Of a DNA stretch of 64,000 nt, positions 24,817-34,071 are shown piece after piece. The number at the start of each line of letters is the position of its first letter. The first letter of the stretch is position 1. Source of the DNA: CAYLLN01 sp964384375 (GTDB taxonomy: Bacteria > Planctomycetota > Planctomycetia > Pirellulales > Pirellulaceae); assembly GCA_964384375.1 (NCBI GenBank), contig CAYLLN010000001.1:1-64000 (forward strand). Direction: 5' to 3'. Under the pieces are notes generated by a model. The model did not search any database. It was not told the DNA's origin and saw nothing but the letters and a program-made list of their open reading frames with translations. A program made the position numbers and the translations under genes.

Positions 24817-26922
24817 ATGCCCTCGATTGATGGCAATCGTATGCAAACAGAGCCTGCCACATTACCCGAACCTAGCCGGTCGCGCGACCTGGCTCGTTGT
24901 CCGACCGACGACGAGCTGCTGGCGTATTTGCCGGGAGATTTGACGGGCCAGATCGCGGAGTCGATTGCGTCGCACCTGGCGACCTGCCCGCTTTGTCAGT
25001 CGCGGATCACGACGCTCAAGCAGAAGCTTTCAGATCGGCTACAGGCTGCGGTTCAGTCGCCAAAATCCGACGTGGAAGCACGCCCCGGCAGCGATTCGCC
25101 GACGACGATTGTGAAACCAGCGCCGCCGAGAGCGCCGCGGCGGCTGGGCGAGTACGAACTACTCGAACCGATCGGCCGCGGTGGGATGGGGCTGGTATAT
25201 CGGGCGCGACACGTCCGGTTGCAACGCGTGGTAGCGGTGAAAGTGTTGCCGCACATGCAGCTGGCCGACGACAGCGCGATTGTGCGGATGCAGCGTGAAA
25301 GTGCGGCTGCAGGACGAGTGCGGCATCCGAACATCGTCTTTGCGACCGATGCGGGGGAAGCCGACGGCGTTCACTTCCTCGTGATGGAGTACGTCGCGGG
25401 GATCGACCTTTCCAAACTCGTCTCCGCAATTGGCCCGCTCCCCGTTCCCGAAGCGTGCGAGATCATCCGCCAGGCGGCACTCGGCCTCGCGCACATTGCC
25501 GACAATGGCCTCGTGCATCGCGACCTGAAGCCGTCGAACGTGATGCTCACCGACGATGGGGAGGTGAAGATTCTCGATCTCGGCTTGGCTCGGCTGCACG
25601 AGCATCCGCTGCAACAGTCGATCGACGACAGCGAGCCGACGCAGGCGGGCTACTTGTTGGGGACAGCCGACTACATCGCTCCCGAACAGATCGACTCGCC
25701 GCACGATGCCGATGTCCGGTCGGACCTGTATAGCCTGGGTTGCACACTCTACAAGTTGCTGGTTGGAACGGCGCCGTTCACGGGGCCCGAGCAGAATTCG
25801 GTAAGCAAGAAGATCGAAGCGCATCGGCGTGCCGCGCCGCCGGAGCTAGCGTCGGCACGGGCCGATGTGCCGCCGGAACTGCAAAAGATTCTGAATCGCT
25901 TGCTGGCGAAGAAGCCTGCCGAGCGGCTTCAAGCGCCGGAGGAACTGGCCCAAGCACTTGCGCCACTTGCCCGCGAGGCTGACTTGCACGGGCTGATCCG
26001 CCGCGTTCGAGAGAAGGGAGTGCTCGACGATTGGCCGCACGATCCCCGTTTTCCGCCAGCCTCGACAAATGCCACCACGCAGCCGCTGTTTGATACGCAG
26101 ACGTCGGTTCCCACGGGCACGAAACCGGAAATACACGAATCGAAGAATTGGATCGCATTGGCGCTGGTTGCGTTTGCCCTGGTCGCTGGAACGGCGGCTG
26201 TTTACATGACAGCTGGCGGGCTTGGGGGTGGACGCGATGCACGCGTTTTAGACAAGACAATCATCTATGACGTTTCGAAACCGCTCGAAGAAGTGAACTG
26301 GATCGGCCGGCTCCCATCCCCCCCTCCGTTCTATAAGCCCGAACGGAAAATGCTGGAGGTTCGCCCCGATTCGTTTCAGCTCATCAAGCTGGGTGAGTAC
26401 GACGGCACGCCCGGCACGTTCACTTTCACCCTCGGCCAGGCCCAATGGCACGGCGACGCGGGCCTGTTTTTTGGCTGCCGGCCGGAACCGCGCTATGGCC
26501 GGCCCGAATTAACGACATTCCAGCTCTTCTTGTTGGAGCACTTTCCTGCCGAGGGAACAGGAGACGGAGCGGTGGACGAGCTGTTCCGCCTGCGCCGGAA
26601 GCGGGCTGTGATTAGAGTGAATCCGGTCGGGATTAGCGAGGATTTAGAGACGATCGTCCGTCCCGCCGATGAATTTCCTGCACCCGCTGGTTCCCAGATT
26701 ACAATCGAGATCACGTTTTCTCGGGCTGGGTGCGAACTAGTTCGGGTCAATGGGGTCGCGCTGGAGAATTTATCGGCGGCCGACGTGAATGCGAAATACC
26801 AGCCCGAGGACTACCTCGGCGCCTTCGGTCTGTATTGCAAGCCGGCAGAAGAAAATGCAGTGGGGGGAAACCGTTTGGGCCCCACGTGGTTTGGCAACAT
26901 AGTTTTTGCACCTGCGGAGTAA
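24817..26922 (+). CDS. Transmembrane serine/threonine protein kinase with extracytoplasmic DUF1080-like domain
   Basis: 701 residues from ATG 24817; ATG 24841 is an alternative. The N-terminus carries a zinc-finger-like segment (HLATCPLC near residue 55) as in anti-sigma factors. The kinase domain (~residues 110-370) has GRGGMGLVYRA, VVAVKVLP (Lys), VHRDLKPSNVML (catalytic loop), ILDLGLARL (DLG in place of DFG) and TADYIAPEQI. After a disordered linker, one membrane helix (WIALALVAFALVAGTAAVYM) leads to a ~220-residue outer domain with beta-jelly features like DUF1080 (GTFTFTLGQAQWHGDAGLFFG, FGLYCK). It may sense a ligand outside and phosphorylate cytoplasmic proteins. The next gene starts 6 bp after the stop. 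Confidence 0.9.
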   Translation: MPSIDGNRMQTEPATLPEPSRSRDLARCPTDDELLAYLPGDLTGQIAESIASHLATCPLCQSRITTLKQKLSDRLQAAVQSPKSDVEARPGSDSPTTIVKPAPPRAPRRLGEYELLEPIGRGGMGLVYRARHVRLQRVVAVKVLPHMQLADDSAIVRMQRESAAAGRVRHPNIVFATDAGEADGVHFLVMEYVAGIDLSKLVSAIGPLPVPEACEIIRQAALGLAHIADNGLVHRDLKPSNVMLTDDGEVKILDLGLARLHEHPLQQSIDDSEPTQAGYLLGTADYIAPEQIDSPHDADVRSDLYSLGCTLYKLLVGTAPFTGPEQNSVSKKIEAHRRAAPPELASARADVPPELQKILNRLLAKKPAERLQAPEELAQALAPLAREADLHGLIRRVREKGVLDDWPHDPRFPPASTNATTQPLFDTQTSVPTGTKPEIHESKNWIALALVAFALVAGTAAVYMTAGGLGGGRDARVLDKTIIYDVSKPLEEVNWIGRLPSPPPFYKPERKMLEVRPDSFQLIKLGEYDGTPGTFTFTLGQAQWHGDAGLFFGCRPEPRYGRPELTTFQLFLLEHFPAEGTGDGAVDELFRLRRKRAVIRVNPVGISEDLETIVRPADEFPAPAGSQITIEITFSRAGCELVRVNGVALENLSAADVNAKYQPEDYLGAFGLYCKPAEENAVGGNRLGPTWFGNIVFAPAE

Positions 26923-26928
26923 GCAACC

Positions 26929-27822
26929 ATGGCATTCGATTTTCGCTACCCAAATTCGGGTGGCACGGGAGCGGTGTCGGGCGGCGACCTCGTCACCGCA
27001 TGCGGCAACTACGATCCGTTTGCGGAAGGAGGTACGGTCAGCATCAAGGGAAAGATCTATCCCGGCTCGGCAACACCGACCGACGCGACGCCACCTGCAG
27101 GCTCAAGCGTCGGAACGGTCGTTCCGAGTTCCAATACGTGGCACTTCAATTCCTGCTCGCCCAGCCTCTCAGGCTGTACGACGGGTGGCCCACACGTGAT
27201 GCGTGTGTGGCTCACCTCAACGGCCGTCAGTTTTCACAAAACTGCCGATTGCTCATTCACGGGATGCGTATCGGGTTCCGGGAGTTGCACGCCGGACTGC
27301 CCACAAATGGCGCCGCAGCCGCCGTCAGCCTGCGATGTACGGCCCGTGATCTGCGAAGCGGCCGCACGATATTTTCTCGTCGTCCCTGCGCCGAGTTGGC
27401 TGCCAGTGCTCGATGTATTCGGCGTCCCCCATCCACACAAGCTCGGCGTGTTGCTCAAGTTCGACGAACCGCGCTCGACGTTTCACTGTGCCGTCTGGTC
27501 GTCGAAGGTGGTTCACGGCGAGCAGTTGCGCCTGGAGGCGACTCGGGCCGGATGTAACGTCTTTGCGCTGCTGGCTCGTGTGCGAGTTGCGACTCAGCAG
27601 GTACATACGCTCGAGCGCTGGACGAGCCAGTGCTTTGATGTGCTCCACGGAGGCCCGATGGATGCAATGACGGCTTGCGGGCAGTGGTGTGAAGGGAGCG
27701 TGCTCGTGAAGCCGGTCACGCTGCCGCTCGCGATTGCACCGCCGCTTGTTTCGGCATCCGAGGCAGCACCAGCGCCTGTCAGGAAAGCGGCTCGCCGACG
27801 AGGACAGCGGGGACGGCGATGA
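26929..27822 (+). CDS. Cysteine-rich protein of unknown function
   Basis: 297 residues; I do not recognise the family. The first ~110 residues look like a beta-sandwich (GGTVSIKGKIYPGSA, NTWHFNSC, HVMRVWLTSTAVSFH). They are followed by a Cys cluster (CSFTGC, CTPDCPQ) and a second region with further Cys (TACGQWCEG near 245). About 14 Cys in total suggest metal binding or disulfides. There is no signal peptide or membrane segment. The C-terminus is Arg-rich (KAARRRGQRGRR). It lies 6 bp after the kinase and overlaps the glycosyltransferase by ATGA, so it probably works with them. Confidence 0.7.
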   Translation: MAFDFRYPNSGGTGAVSGGDLVTACGNYDPFAEGGTVSIKGKIYPGSATPTDATPPAGSSVGTVVPSSNTWHFNSCSPSLSGCTTGGPHVMRVWLTSTAVSFHKTADCSFTGCVSGSGSCTPDCPQMAPQPPSACDVRPVICEAAARYFLVVPAPSWLPVLDVFGVPHPHKLGVLLKFDEPRSTFHCAVWSSKVVHGEQLRLEATRAGCNVFALLARVRVATQQVHTLERWTSQCFDVLHGGPMDAMTACGQWCEGSVLVKPVTLPLAIAPPLVSASEAAPAPVRKAARRRGQRGRR

Positions 27823-29699
27823 GCGCAGCGTTGGACACTTCGCTGCCGCCGTGCGCGCATCGCGGCGAGCGAATCGGTGAGGATCGGTGGCGCTGCACGA
27901 CGCCGGCGCTGGTGGTGCCTGGTGGCACGGTGTCGTCAAGCGTCTGTCGGCGATGTCCGCTGGTGGAGCAGGTTTCGCTGCCGGCGGCTAAGAAGCAGGT
28001 AAACGTTTCACCGCCGCTCGTGAGCTGCCTGATGCCCACCAGTGACCGGCCGGAGTTCGCGGCACTTGCGATAAGCCGGTTTCTGGCCCAAGACTATCCC
28101 GCCGCGGAACTCATCGTTGTTGACGACGGGGAGCAGCCGCTGCCAGTTGCTCTCGTCACGCACGAGCGCATTCGTTACGTCCGTTTGGCCGAACGGCAGT
28201 CGATCGGAGCGAAGCGGAACCTGGCCTGCCGCGAGGCGCAGGGCGAATTTCTCGTGCAGTGGGACGACGACGATTGGCACGGGCCGGGCCGCATCCGCCG
28301 ACAGGTCGAACCGCTGCTGGCTGGTCGAGCAGAAATCAGCGGTCTGTCCGATACGCTCATGCTCGATCTGGCGCGGCTCGAATTCTGGCAACCGTCGCCT
28401 GAGTCGTTTCGCCGGCTCGCGTTTTCTGGCGTTCACTGCGGCACGCTCGCCTATCGCCGCGACGTGAGCGACCGGCTGACATGTTACCCGGACTTTTCTC
28501 TCGGCGAGGATGTCGCCTTCCTTCGGCCGGCGCTGGCCGCCGGCTGCCGTGTGGAGCCGGTTCCGGCCGGGCGCGACTTTGTCTATGTGCGACATGGCAG
28601 GAACGCATCCACCTACGACGACTTCTTTCGCCGCTTCGGCGCGAAGCGAGTTGCGGCGCCGCGCGAAATTGAAGGCGACCTGCCACGTTATCGGCTGTTG
28701 CAGGTTCCAGCAAAGTCGCCGCTAGTGTCCGCGCCACCCACGCGCACACAAGGGCTGTCGCGACCTTCTTCCGCGGTCAATTCGCGTGGCGTTCATCGAA
28801 GCGGCTGGGGCTACGCCTACGATGCGCTGGCCAAACTGGACCTTCCCCTGCTGCTGGATGACTTTGTCGAACAGACCTTTTGTTACCCCGAAGACGGCCA
28901 GGCGCCGCGGCCGCATCGCGCGCCGTGGGTGGGCATTTTTCATTGCCCCCCGTCAATGCCTCACTTTGCCATTCGCCAGCAGCATCCGCAGTACTATTTC
29001 GGCTCGCCGGCGTTTGCCGCCAGTCGGCCGCTATTGCGCGGGGCAATTGCGTTGTCGCAGTATCTCGGCGACTGGCTGGCCGAGCGACTTCAGGTTCCCG
29101 TGCTTGTCGTCAAACATCCGAGCGAGGCGGCCAGGACGTGGACGCCGGATGTGCTGACACGCGGCAACGATCTGACCCTGCTGCAAGTCGGATTTTATCT
29201 TCGCAACACCTTGGCCATCGAACAGGTTCCGCCGCTGCCCGGCATTCGGCCTGCTCGACTCGCGCCTCATGCCGCTCGCGTTTGGCATGAGCGATGGCAC
29301 CGCGATGTGACAAGGTACTGGGAGAAGTTAGGCACGCGCCCAAGATGGCCTGGCATTCAGGATCTGCCGTGCGCGAGCAACGAAGCCTACGACGACTTAC
29401 TGGCCTCGTCAGTCGTGCTCACCGAGGTGTTCGACGCCAGCGCCAACAACGTCGTCGTCGAGTGCATCGCCCGCGGCACGCCCCTGGTCGTCAATCGTCA
29501 TCCCGCGGTGGTCGAGTACGTGGGTGCGGATTATCCGCTGCTGTTTGATTCGATCGACGAGGTGCCGGCATTGCTCGCCGATCGCGGCCGGATTGTCGCG
29601 GCCCACCAACATCTCCTCGCGCGCCGAGGAAACTGGCTGGATGCCGACGTATTCGCGAAAGAAATTGCCCGCTTCTGTCGATCGCTGGCAATCGGCTAA
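27819..29699 (+). CDS. Two-domain glycosyltransferase (GT2-like N-terminus, GT-B-like C-terminus)
   Basis: 626 residues. A Cys motif (C12, C26, C43, C46; CAHRG...CRRC) opens the protein and could bind zinc. Residues ~65-290 form a GT-A fold like family GT2: VSCLMPTSDRPEFA, ELIVVDDGEQP, GAKRNLACREAQGEFLVQWDDDDWH (metal-binding Asp) and EDVAFLRPALAAGC. Residues ~325-620 resemble a GT-B enzyme: SQYLGDWLAERLQVPVLVVKHP, SVVLTEVFDASANNVVVECIARGTPLVVNRHPAVVEYVG. Such a protein may add two sugars in sequence. Acceptor and donor are unknown. It is coupled to the Cys-rich gene by an ATGA overlap. Confidence 0.82.
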   Translation: MSAALDTSLPPCAHRGERIGEDRWRCTTPALVVPGGTVSSSVCRRCPLVEQVSLPAAKKQVNVSPPLVSCLMPTSDRPEFAALAISRFLAQDYPAAELIVVDDGEQPLPVALVTHERIRYVRLAERQSIGAKRNLACREAQGEFLVQWDDDDWHGPGRIRRQVEPLLAGRAEISGLSDTLMLDLARLEFWQPSPESFRRLAFSGVHCGTLAYRRDVSDRLTCYPDFSLGEDVAFLRPALAAGCRVEPVPAGRDFVYVRHGRNASTYDDFFRRFGAKRVAAPREIEGDLPRYRLLQVPAKSPLVSAPPTRTQGLSRPSSAVNSRGVHRSGWGYAYDALAKLDLPLLLDDFVEQTFCYPEDGQAPRPHRAPWVGIFHCPPSMPHFAIRQQHPQYYFGSPAFAASRPLLRGAIALSQYLGDWLAERLQVPVLVVKHPSEAARTWTPDVLTRGNDLTLLQVGFYLRNTLAIEQVPPLPGIRPARLAPHAARVWHERWHRDVTRYWEKLGTRPRWPGIQDLPCASNEAYDDLLASSVVLTEVFDASANNVVVECIARGTPLVVNRHPAVVEYVGADYPLLFDSIDEVPALLADRGRIVAAHQHLLARRGNWLDADVFAKEIARFCRSLAIG

Positions 29700-29707
29700 C
29701 CCATCGC

Positions 29708-30424
29708 ATGTCCGACATTCGCACTCGTTTCGCAGCAGTGCAGGATCAGCTTTACGGCTGGTGGCACGAAGAGCTATGTACGGTCCTGGAGGCAATTAAC
29801 GGGCTGCATGCCGCACGGGGGCTGTCCGGACGCATTGTCGAGTTCGGCGTTTTCCGCGGCCGCAGTCTTTCGGCTCTGTCGCTGATGGCGGGAGAGCGTG
29901 ACTGGGTGCTGGGGATTGACTGTTTTGAATCGCCTGAGGACAACACCTCGAACAGTGGCGGGCGAGCGTCGATCGAGGCCGCCTGGCAAGCCGTGAAACT
30001 CGTGGGGGTGAGGCTCGATCGGGTGTCGCTCGTGGCGAAGAACTTGTCTGAGCTCGACGCGTATGGCTTCGAGCGATTGATGGAGGGGCTGCCTGGCGGC
30101 GTGCTGCCAATTCGCGTGGTGCATATTGACGCCGGCCATGAGGTACGGCAAGCAACGCAAGACTTGGAAACGATCGTGCCGCATCTGGACGACCTTGGTG
30201 CGATTCTTCTGGACGATGTCTATCACCATCAGTGGCCAGAGGTCGCCCTCGCCTTTGGACAGTTCCTCCGGACCCATGCCGGCTGGGATGTAATCGGCTG
30301 TTTTCATGGCCGCGTGATGCTGGTCCGGTCGACTGCCGGTCCGCTCTATCGAGCCGCCCTGGAACCCCACTTTGGCAGGCCCTGGCAATCGTTCCTCGGC
30401 AAGCCGTATTTCACGCTTCCCTAA
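29708..30424 (+). CDS. SAM-dependent methyltransferase (TylF/MycF-like)
   Basis: 238 residues with a Rossmann methyltransferase core: RIVEFGVFRGRSLSALSLM (motif I, residues ~43-60), WVLGIDCFESPEDN (the acidic residue after strand 2), VVHIDAGHE and ILLDDVYHHQW. The D-x-GHE and DD pattern is shared with macrocin O-methyltransferase (TylF/MycF), which methylate sugar hydroxyls, often with Mg2+. It starts 8 bp after the glycosyltransferase, so methylation of the sugar made by that gene is a reasonable inference. Confidence 0.82.
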   Translation: MSDIRTRFAAVQDQLYGWWHEELCTVLEAINGLHAARGLSGRIVEFGVFRGRSLSALSLMAGERDWVLGIDCFESPEDNTSNSGGRASIEAAWQAVKLVGVRLDRVSLVAKNLSELDAYGFERLMEGLPGGVLPIRVVHIDAGHEVRQATQDLETIVPHLDDLGAILLDDVYHHQWPEVALAFGQFLRTHAGWDVIGCFHGRVMLVRSTAGPLYRAALEPHFGRPWQSFLGKPYFTLP

Positions 30425-30469
30425 GGCGGTCGCCCGTTGACTTGGCCGAAATTGACATAGGCTTTAGGT

Positions 30470-30622
30470 ATGAATACCAACCGCTACCTACTGCCGCCGC
30501 ATCTTCGTCGCCGTCAGATCTCTCGCGAGTGGGGCAAGCTCTACTGGGCCTCGGCCACGGTGTTCTCCGGCCTGCTTTTGGCCGTGATTTATTGCCTGGT
30601 GACCCACCAGCTGCCTACGTAA
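30470..30622 (+). CDS. Small single-pass membrane protein
   Basis: A 50-residue frame starting MNTNRYLLPPHLRRRQISRE, followed by one hydrophobic helix (LYWASATVFSGLLLAVIYCL) and ending at TAA 30622. The Arg-rich N-terminus and single membrane helix follow the positive-inside rule, which argues for a real protein. It lies 45 bp after the methyltransferase on the same strand and may belong to that cluster. There is only a weak ribosome-binding site. Function is unknown. Confidence 0.5.
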   Translation: MNTNRYLLPPHLRRRQISREWGKLYWASATVFSGLLLAVIYCLVTHQLPT

Positions 30623-30819
30623 AGCCGGCTGACAGAAAAGACGGGTTTTCTGGCTGAAGGGCCAAGAATCGCTCCGCCAGAGCGAATGCTCATCGTCCTG
30701 GAGTCGTCGTTCTCCGCAAGGTGTTGCCTTGCGAGCAGCGTTGCGACTACCCTGGACGGACAGAGAGCAGACGAGGCGGCGCTGATTCCCCGGCCCCATC
30801 CCTGGCAAGGAACCCGGAC

Positions 30820-31812
30820 ATGAAACCGCTGCACCATTTGGTTTGCGTCTTGACGGCGTTTGCGCTCGCCGGCTGCATTCCCTTGCCGGCCGAGATGTTC
30901 AATCAGGCGGCCAAGAAAGCCACGAACTCGGCTGGCGGTTCCGGCACAGGGGGCGTGGAAGTGGTGACGGCCGTTCCGCCGCCGCCAGGCCAGGCCGCGC
31001 CCGCAGGCGTCGCTCCTGCCGGTGTCACTCCGTCCAATATGTCGGCGAGCAGCATGCCGATGGGCATTGTTCCCACGTCGGCCCAGTCGCCCACCAGCGG
31101 CCGTCTCTGGGTCGTCGTCAAGAATCTGCGTGTGAGCGGCGTCGGCATTTCGAGCGAAATCTCGGCTGATTGGGAAATCGTGCAAGGCTCGCCCGAGCCT
31201 GGTGCAAAATATGTCCTGCGTGTGAGCGACGGCGAAAGCGGGAGCATGATCGAGCGCTATGTCGATTTCGACATCGACCTTTCGCAGCGCAAGGGGAGCG
31301 TGCGCGAAGGAGTCCGCGGCATGACGTTTGGCATTCGGGGAGGCATCATCGCGGTCGTTGGCAAGACGCGCGGGTTTGGGCGCGATGAACTTGAGGAAGT
31401 CTCAGGCCGCTGCCGGATCGGCGGGCAATCAGAAGCGACGGCTCCCCCAACCGTCGTCGAAGCGGCAGGCGCCGCGGCTCAAGGGATGGCGATCGCCATC
31501 GCCAATCCGCGGCACGAAGGTCGCGGCATCGGCGCTCCCCGCGGTGGCTGGTCGGTCGATTACAAGGTTCAAGGGGGCCTATCACCCGGCGAACGCTATT
31601 TCTGGATCGTTGAGGATTCCAGTGGCGGAGGCGTCGAGTTCGACGTGACGTCCGATCTTGCTTTTCCCGGTCGTTCGAGCGAAGGAACACTTTCTGGCAC
31701 GTCGTTTGGCCCCGGCCGTCTCGGCGGACAACTGAAGATGTATATCGAGCGTCGCGGCTTTGGGTTCGACGGGACCAAGACGGTTGTTTCAAACACGGTG
31801 ACGCTCAACTAG
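30820..31812 (+). CDS. Putative lipoprotein
   Basis: 330 residues beginning MKPLHHLVCVLTAFALAGCI, a lipoprotein signal with LAGC lipobox. The residue after Cys is Ile, so sorting to the outer membrane is possible. A Gly/Pro/Ala-rich stretch spans ~40-85. Then come beta-rich segments with an internal duplication: RGMTFGIRGGIIAVVGKTRGFG pairs with GTSFGPGRLGGQLKMYIERRGFG, and GAKYVLRVSDGESGS pairs with GERYFWIVEDSSGGG. The two repeats suggest a pseudosymmetric beta-sandwich. No known family was recognised. Confidence 0.75.
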   Translation: MKPLHHLVCVLTAFALAGCIPLPAEMFNQAAKKATNSAGGSGTGGVEVVTAVPPPPGQAAPAGVAPAGVTPSNMSASSMPMGIVPTSAQSPTSGRLWVVVKNLRVSGVGISSEISADWEIVQGSPEPGAKYVLRVSDGESGSMIERYVDFDIDLSQRKGSVREGVRGMTFGIRGGIIAVVGKTRGFGRDELEEVSGRCRIGGQSEATAPPTVVEAAGAAAQGMAIAIANPRHEGRGIGAPRGGWSVDYKVQGGLSPGERYFWIVEDSSGGGVEFDVTSDLAFPGRSSEGTLSGTSFGPGRLGGQLKMYIERRGFGFDGTKTVVSNTVTLN

Positions 31813-31967
31813 CGGCACTCTGAATCGGCAATCCGCGACCGATTCTGCCATTTCTGCCGCCTAGGCGTGCAATTCGGCCTATCGCCAGTTACGCTGGCCA
31901 GTTCGGCTAGTCGCCCGCTGGCCAATTGAGACGTAAAGTTGGGCACGGATTGCATTCTTGGCGGAGC

Positions 31968-33041
31968 ATGTCCATGCGGCAGATGTTTTTGAGCGTCGCT
32001 CTCGTAGGTTCCCTTTCCCTCGTTCCGGCAGCCCCTCTGGCCGCCTGGCAAGACACCAAGGCCGCGGTCACCGATCCGGCTTTGGCCGATGCTGACTTTC
32101 GCTGGCAGGGTGAATTCGCCGGTCCGGGATACGGCTTGCAGGTCGTGGCACTTGGCGGCGGCAAGTTCGACGCTGTTCTGTACGCCGGCGGACTTCCCGG
32201 CAGCGGCTGGGACAAGACGACGCGGCACAAGCTGAGCGGACAAGTCGAGAACGGCATGCTCGCGCTCGCCGGCGCCGGGAAGCAAGTCGCCATCGCTCGC
32301 AATATCGCTCGCCTCCTCGATAACAACGACCGCGAACTGGCTCGACTGATCAAGACCGAGCGGGTCAGCGCGACGCTCGGCCTACAGCCGCCGCAGGATG
32401 CGATCGTGCTGTTCGATGGCCGCGAATCGGACGAACTTCCCAAGGCCAAGATCACCGAGGGCGGTTTGCTCGTCGCCGGAACCGTCACGAAGCGACCCGT
32501 CGAAGACTTCCGCTTGCACCTCGAGTTCCGCACGCCGTACATGCCGCAAGCTCGCGGTCAGGCTCGCGGCAACAGCGGTGTCTATATTCAGCAGCGGTAC
32601 GAAGTGCAAGTTCTCGATTCGTTTGGACTGGACGGAGTGGAGAACGAATGCGGCGGCCTCTACAAGCAGACGAAGCCCGACCAAAACATGTGCTTGCCGC
32701 CGCTAGCGTGGCAGACCTACGACATTTGGTTCACGCCGCCAAAGTTTGGTGAAGATGGCAAGACGAAGACCGAGAATGCCCGCATCACCGTGCTGCACAA
32801 CGGCGTTGCCGTGCATCGCCATCGCGAGATCACCGCCAAGACCGGCGGTGGCAAAGTCGAGGGGCTCGAAGCCCTGCCGATCGTCTTGCAAGATCACGGC
32901 AACCCGGTGATGTTCCGCAACATCTGGCTCGTCACGGGACAGGGGGACGCCGACTATTCGCGCTGGCGACCGTCGCAGGTTGCATACTCGAGTGACGCGG
33001 CCACCTACTTCCCTGCCTTTCGTGGGCGGCGGTGCTGGTAG
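31968..33041 (+). CDS. Exported DUF1080 (3-keto-disaccharide hydrolase-like) protein
   Basis: 357 residues from the ATG preceding MSMRQMFLSVALVGSL, a signal peptide ending near PLAAW. The N-terminal ~120 residues (FRWQGEFAGPGYGLQVVALGGGKF, YAGGLPGSGW) form a small domain shared with the paralogue at 35264. The DUF1080 jelly-roll follows: FRLHLEFRTPYMP, RGNSGVYIQQRYEVQVLDSFG, NECGGLYK, MCLPPLAWQTYDIWF, VMFRNIWLV. This family is expanded in planctomycetes, and some members cleave 3-keto-glycosides. The C-terminal ~25 residues are unlike the paralogue. It ends 16 bp from the convergent trpD. Confidence 0.88.
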   Translation: MSMRQMFLSVALVGSLSLVPAAPLAAWQDTKAAVTDPALADADFRWQGEFAGPGYGLQVVALGGGKFDAVLYAGGLPGSGWDKTTRHKLSGQVENGMLALAGAGKQVAIARNIARLLDNNDRELARLIKTERVSATLGLQPPQDAIVLFDGRESDELPKAKITEGGLLVAGTVTKRPVEDFRLHLEFRTPYMPQARGQARGNSGVYIQQRYEVQVLDSFGLDGVENECGGLYKQTKPDQNMCLPPLAWQTYDIWFTPPKFGEDGKTKTENARITVLHNGVAVHRHREITAKTGGGKVEGLEALPIVLQDHGNPVMFRNIWLVTGQGDADYSRWRPSQVAYSSDAATYFPAFRGRRCW

Positions 33042-33057
33042 AAACGACCGACACAAC

Positions 33058-34071
33058 TCACTGCGGCTGTGATGCGATTGCCCACGCGCCTAGCAATTCC
33101 GCTGCCGACCCCCGATCGATCGCGTGGGCGGCACGCTGGGCGCAAACACGCGGGGACGGATCGACGTTCGCAGCCCACAGCGCCGCCGCCGCATTGAGCA
33201 CCACGATGTCGCGCGGCGCTCCGAGTTCACCATCGAAGATGCGGCGAACGACTTTCGCGCTCTCTTCCGGGCCGGAGACTCGGAGCGAATCGTGATCGCT
33301 CATCTCCAGGCCAAAATTCTCGGGCTGCCAGGTAAACCGCTTCATCGAGTCGCTCCGAACTTCGATCACCTCGGTCGGTGCGGCGAGCGACACCTCGCCG
33401 AGACCATCCGTGCCATGCACGACGACAGCATGTTCGGTTCCGAGCCTGGCCAGAACCCGGGCCATCGTCTCGTGCAGTTCCCGCTTCCCCACGCCGAGCA
33501 ATTGAAACGGCGCACCGGCCGGATTGCAGAGCGGACCGAGCAAATTGAAGATCGTCGGGAGGCCGAGCTTCTTCCGCACAGGAGCGACGTGCTTCATCGC
33601 CGGATGCAGCTTCGGCGCGAAACAAAAACAGATGCCCAGCTCGTCGAGACAGCGCTCGACGGCCTCTGGCGTGGCATCGACGTTCACACCAAGTGCCGTC
33701 AGCACGTCGGCGGAGCCGCTTTTGCTCGTGATACTCCGGTTCCCGTGCTTGGCGACCGGCACGCCCGCCGCTGCGGTGACAATGGCCGCTGCCGTGCTGA
33801 TGTTGAACAGATCGCTCCCAATGCCACCGGTTCCGCACGTATCGACGAGGCCCGTCCGCCGGGTGCGGATCGGTGTCATGTGCCGCCGCATGGCGACGGC
33901 CGCGCCGGCGATTTCCTCCGGCGATTCTCCCTTGGCCCGCAGCACCGTGAGCAGCACGGCGATTTCGTTTTCGGGAACCTGGCCGGACATCACCAGGTCG
34001 ATGACCTCGGTCATTTCATCCTGCGACAGGTCGTAGCCGGCGGCCATCCGGCCAAGGAAAGGAGTAATCAC
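33058..34071 (-). CDS. trpD: Anthranilate phosphoribosyltransferase
   Basis: 337 residues. TrpD joins anthranilate to PRPP in tryptophan synthesis. It shows the PRPP and Mg-binding strings DTCGTGGIGSDLFNISTAAAIV (near 77), KHGNRSITSKSGSADVLTALGV (near 108), and the anthranilate-site region PKLHPAMKHVAPVRKKLGLPTIFNLLGPLCNP. Late motifs are VVHGTDGLGEVSL and NAAAALW. It starts at the ATG at 34071. No other trp gene is adjacent, so trp genes are dispersed in this genome. Confidence 0.95.
   Translation of the reverse strand: MITPFLGRMAAGYDLSQDEMTEVIDLVMSGQVPENEIAVLLTVLRAKGESPEEIAGAAVAMRRHMTPIRTRRTGLVDTCGTGGIGSDLFNISTAAAIVTAAAGVPVAKHGNRSITSKSGSADVLTALGVNVDATPEAVERCLDELGICFCFAPKLHPAMKHVAPVRKKLGLPTIFNLLGPLCNPAGAPFQLLGVGKRELHETMARVLARLGTEHAVVVHGTDGLGEVSLAAPTEVIEVRSDSMKRFTWQPENFGLEMSDHDSLRVSGPEESAKVVRRIFDGELGAPRDIVVLNAAAALWAANVDPSPRVCAQRAAHAIDRGSAAELLGAWAIASQPQ

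Noticed and set aside
31855..31925. Possible further palindromic repeat (GGCCAGC-like)
   Set aside because: Pairing is weak, neither the TCATCGG nor the GTAG ends are present, and it could not be aligned with the families.
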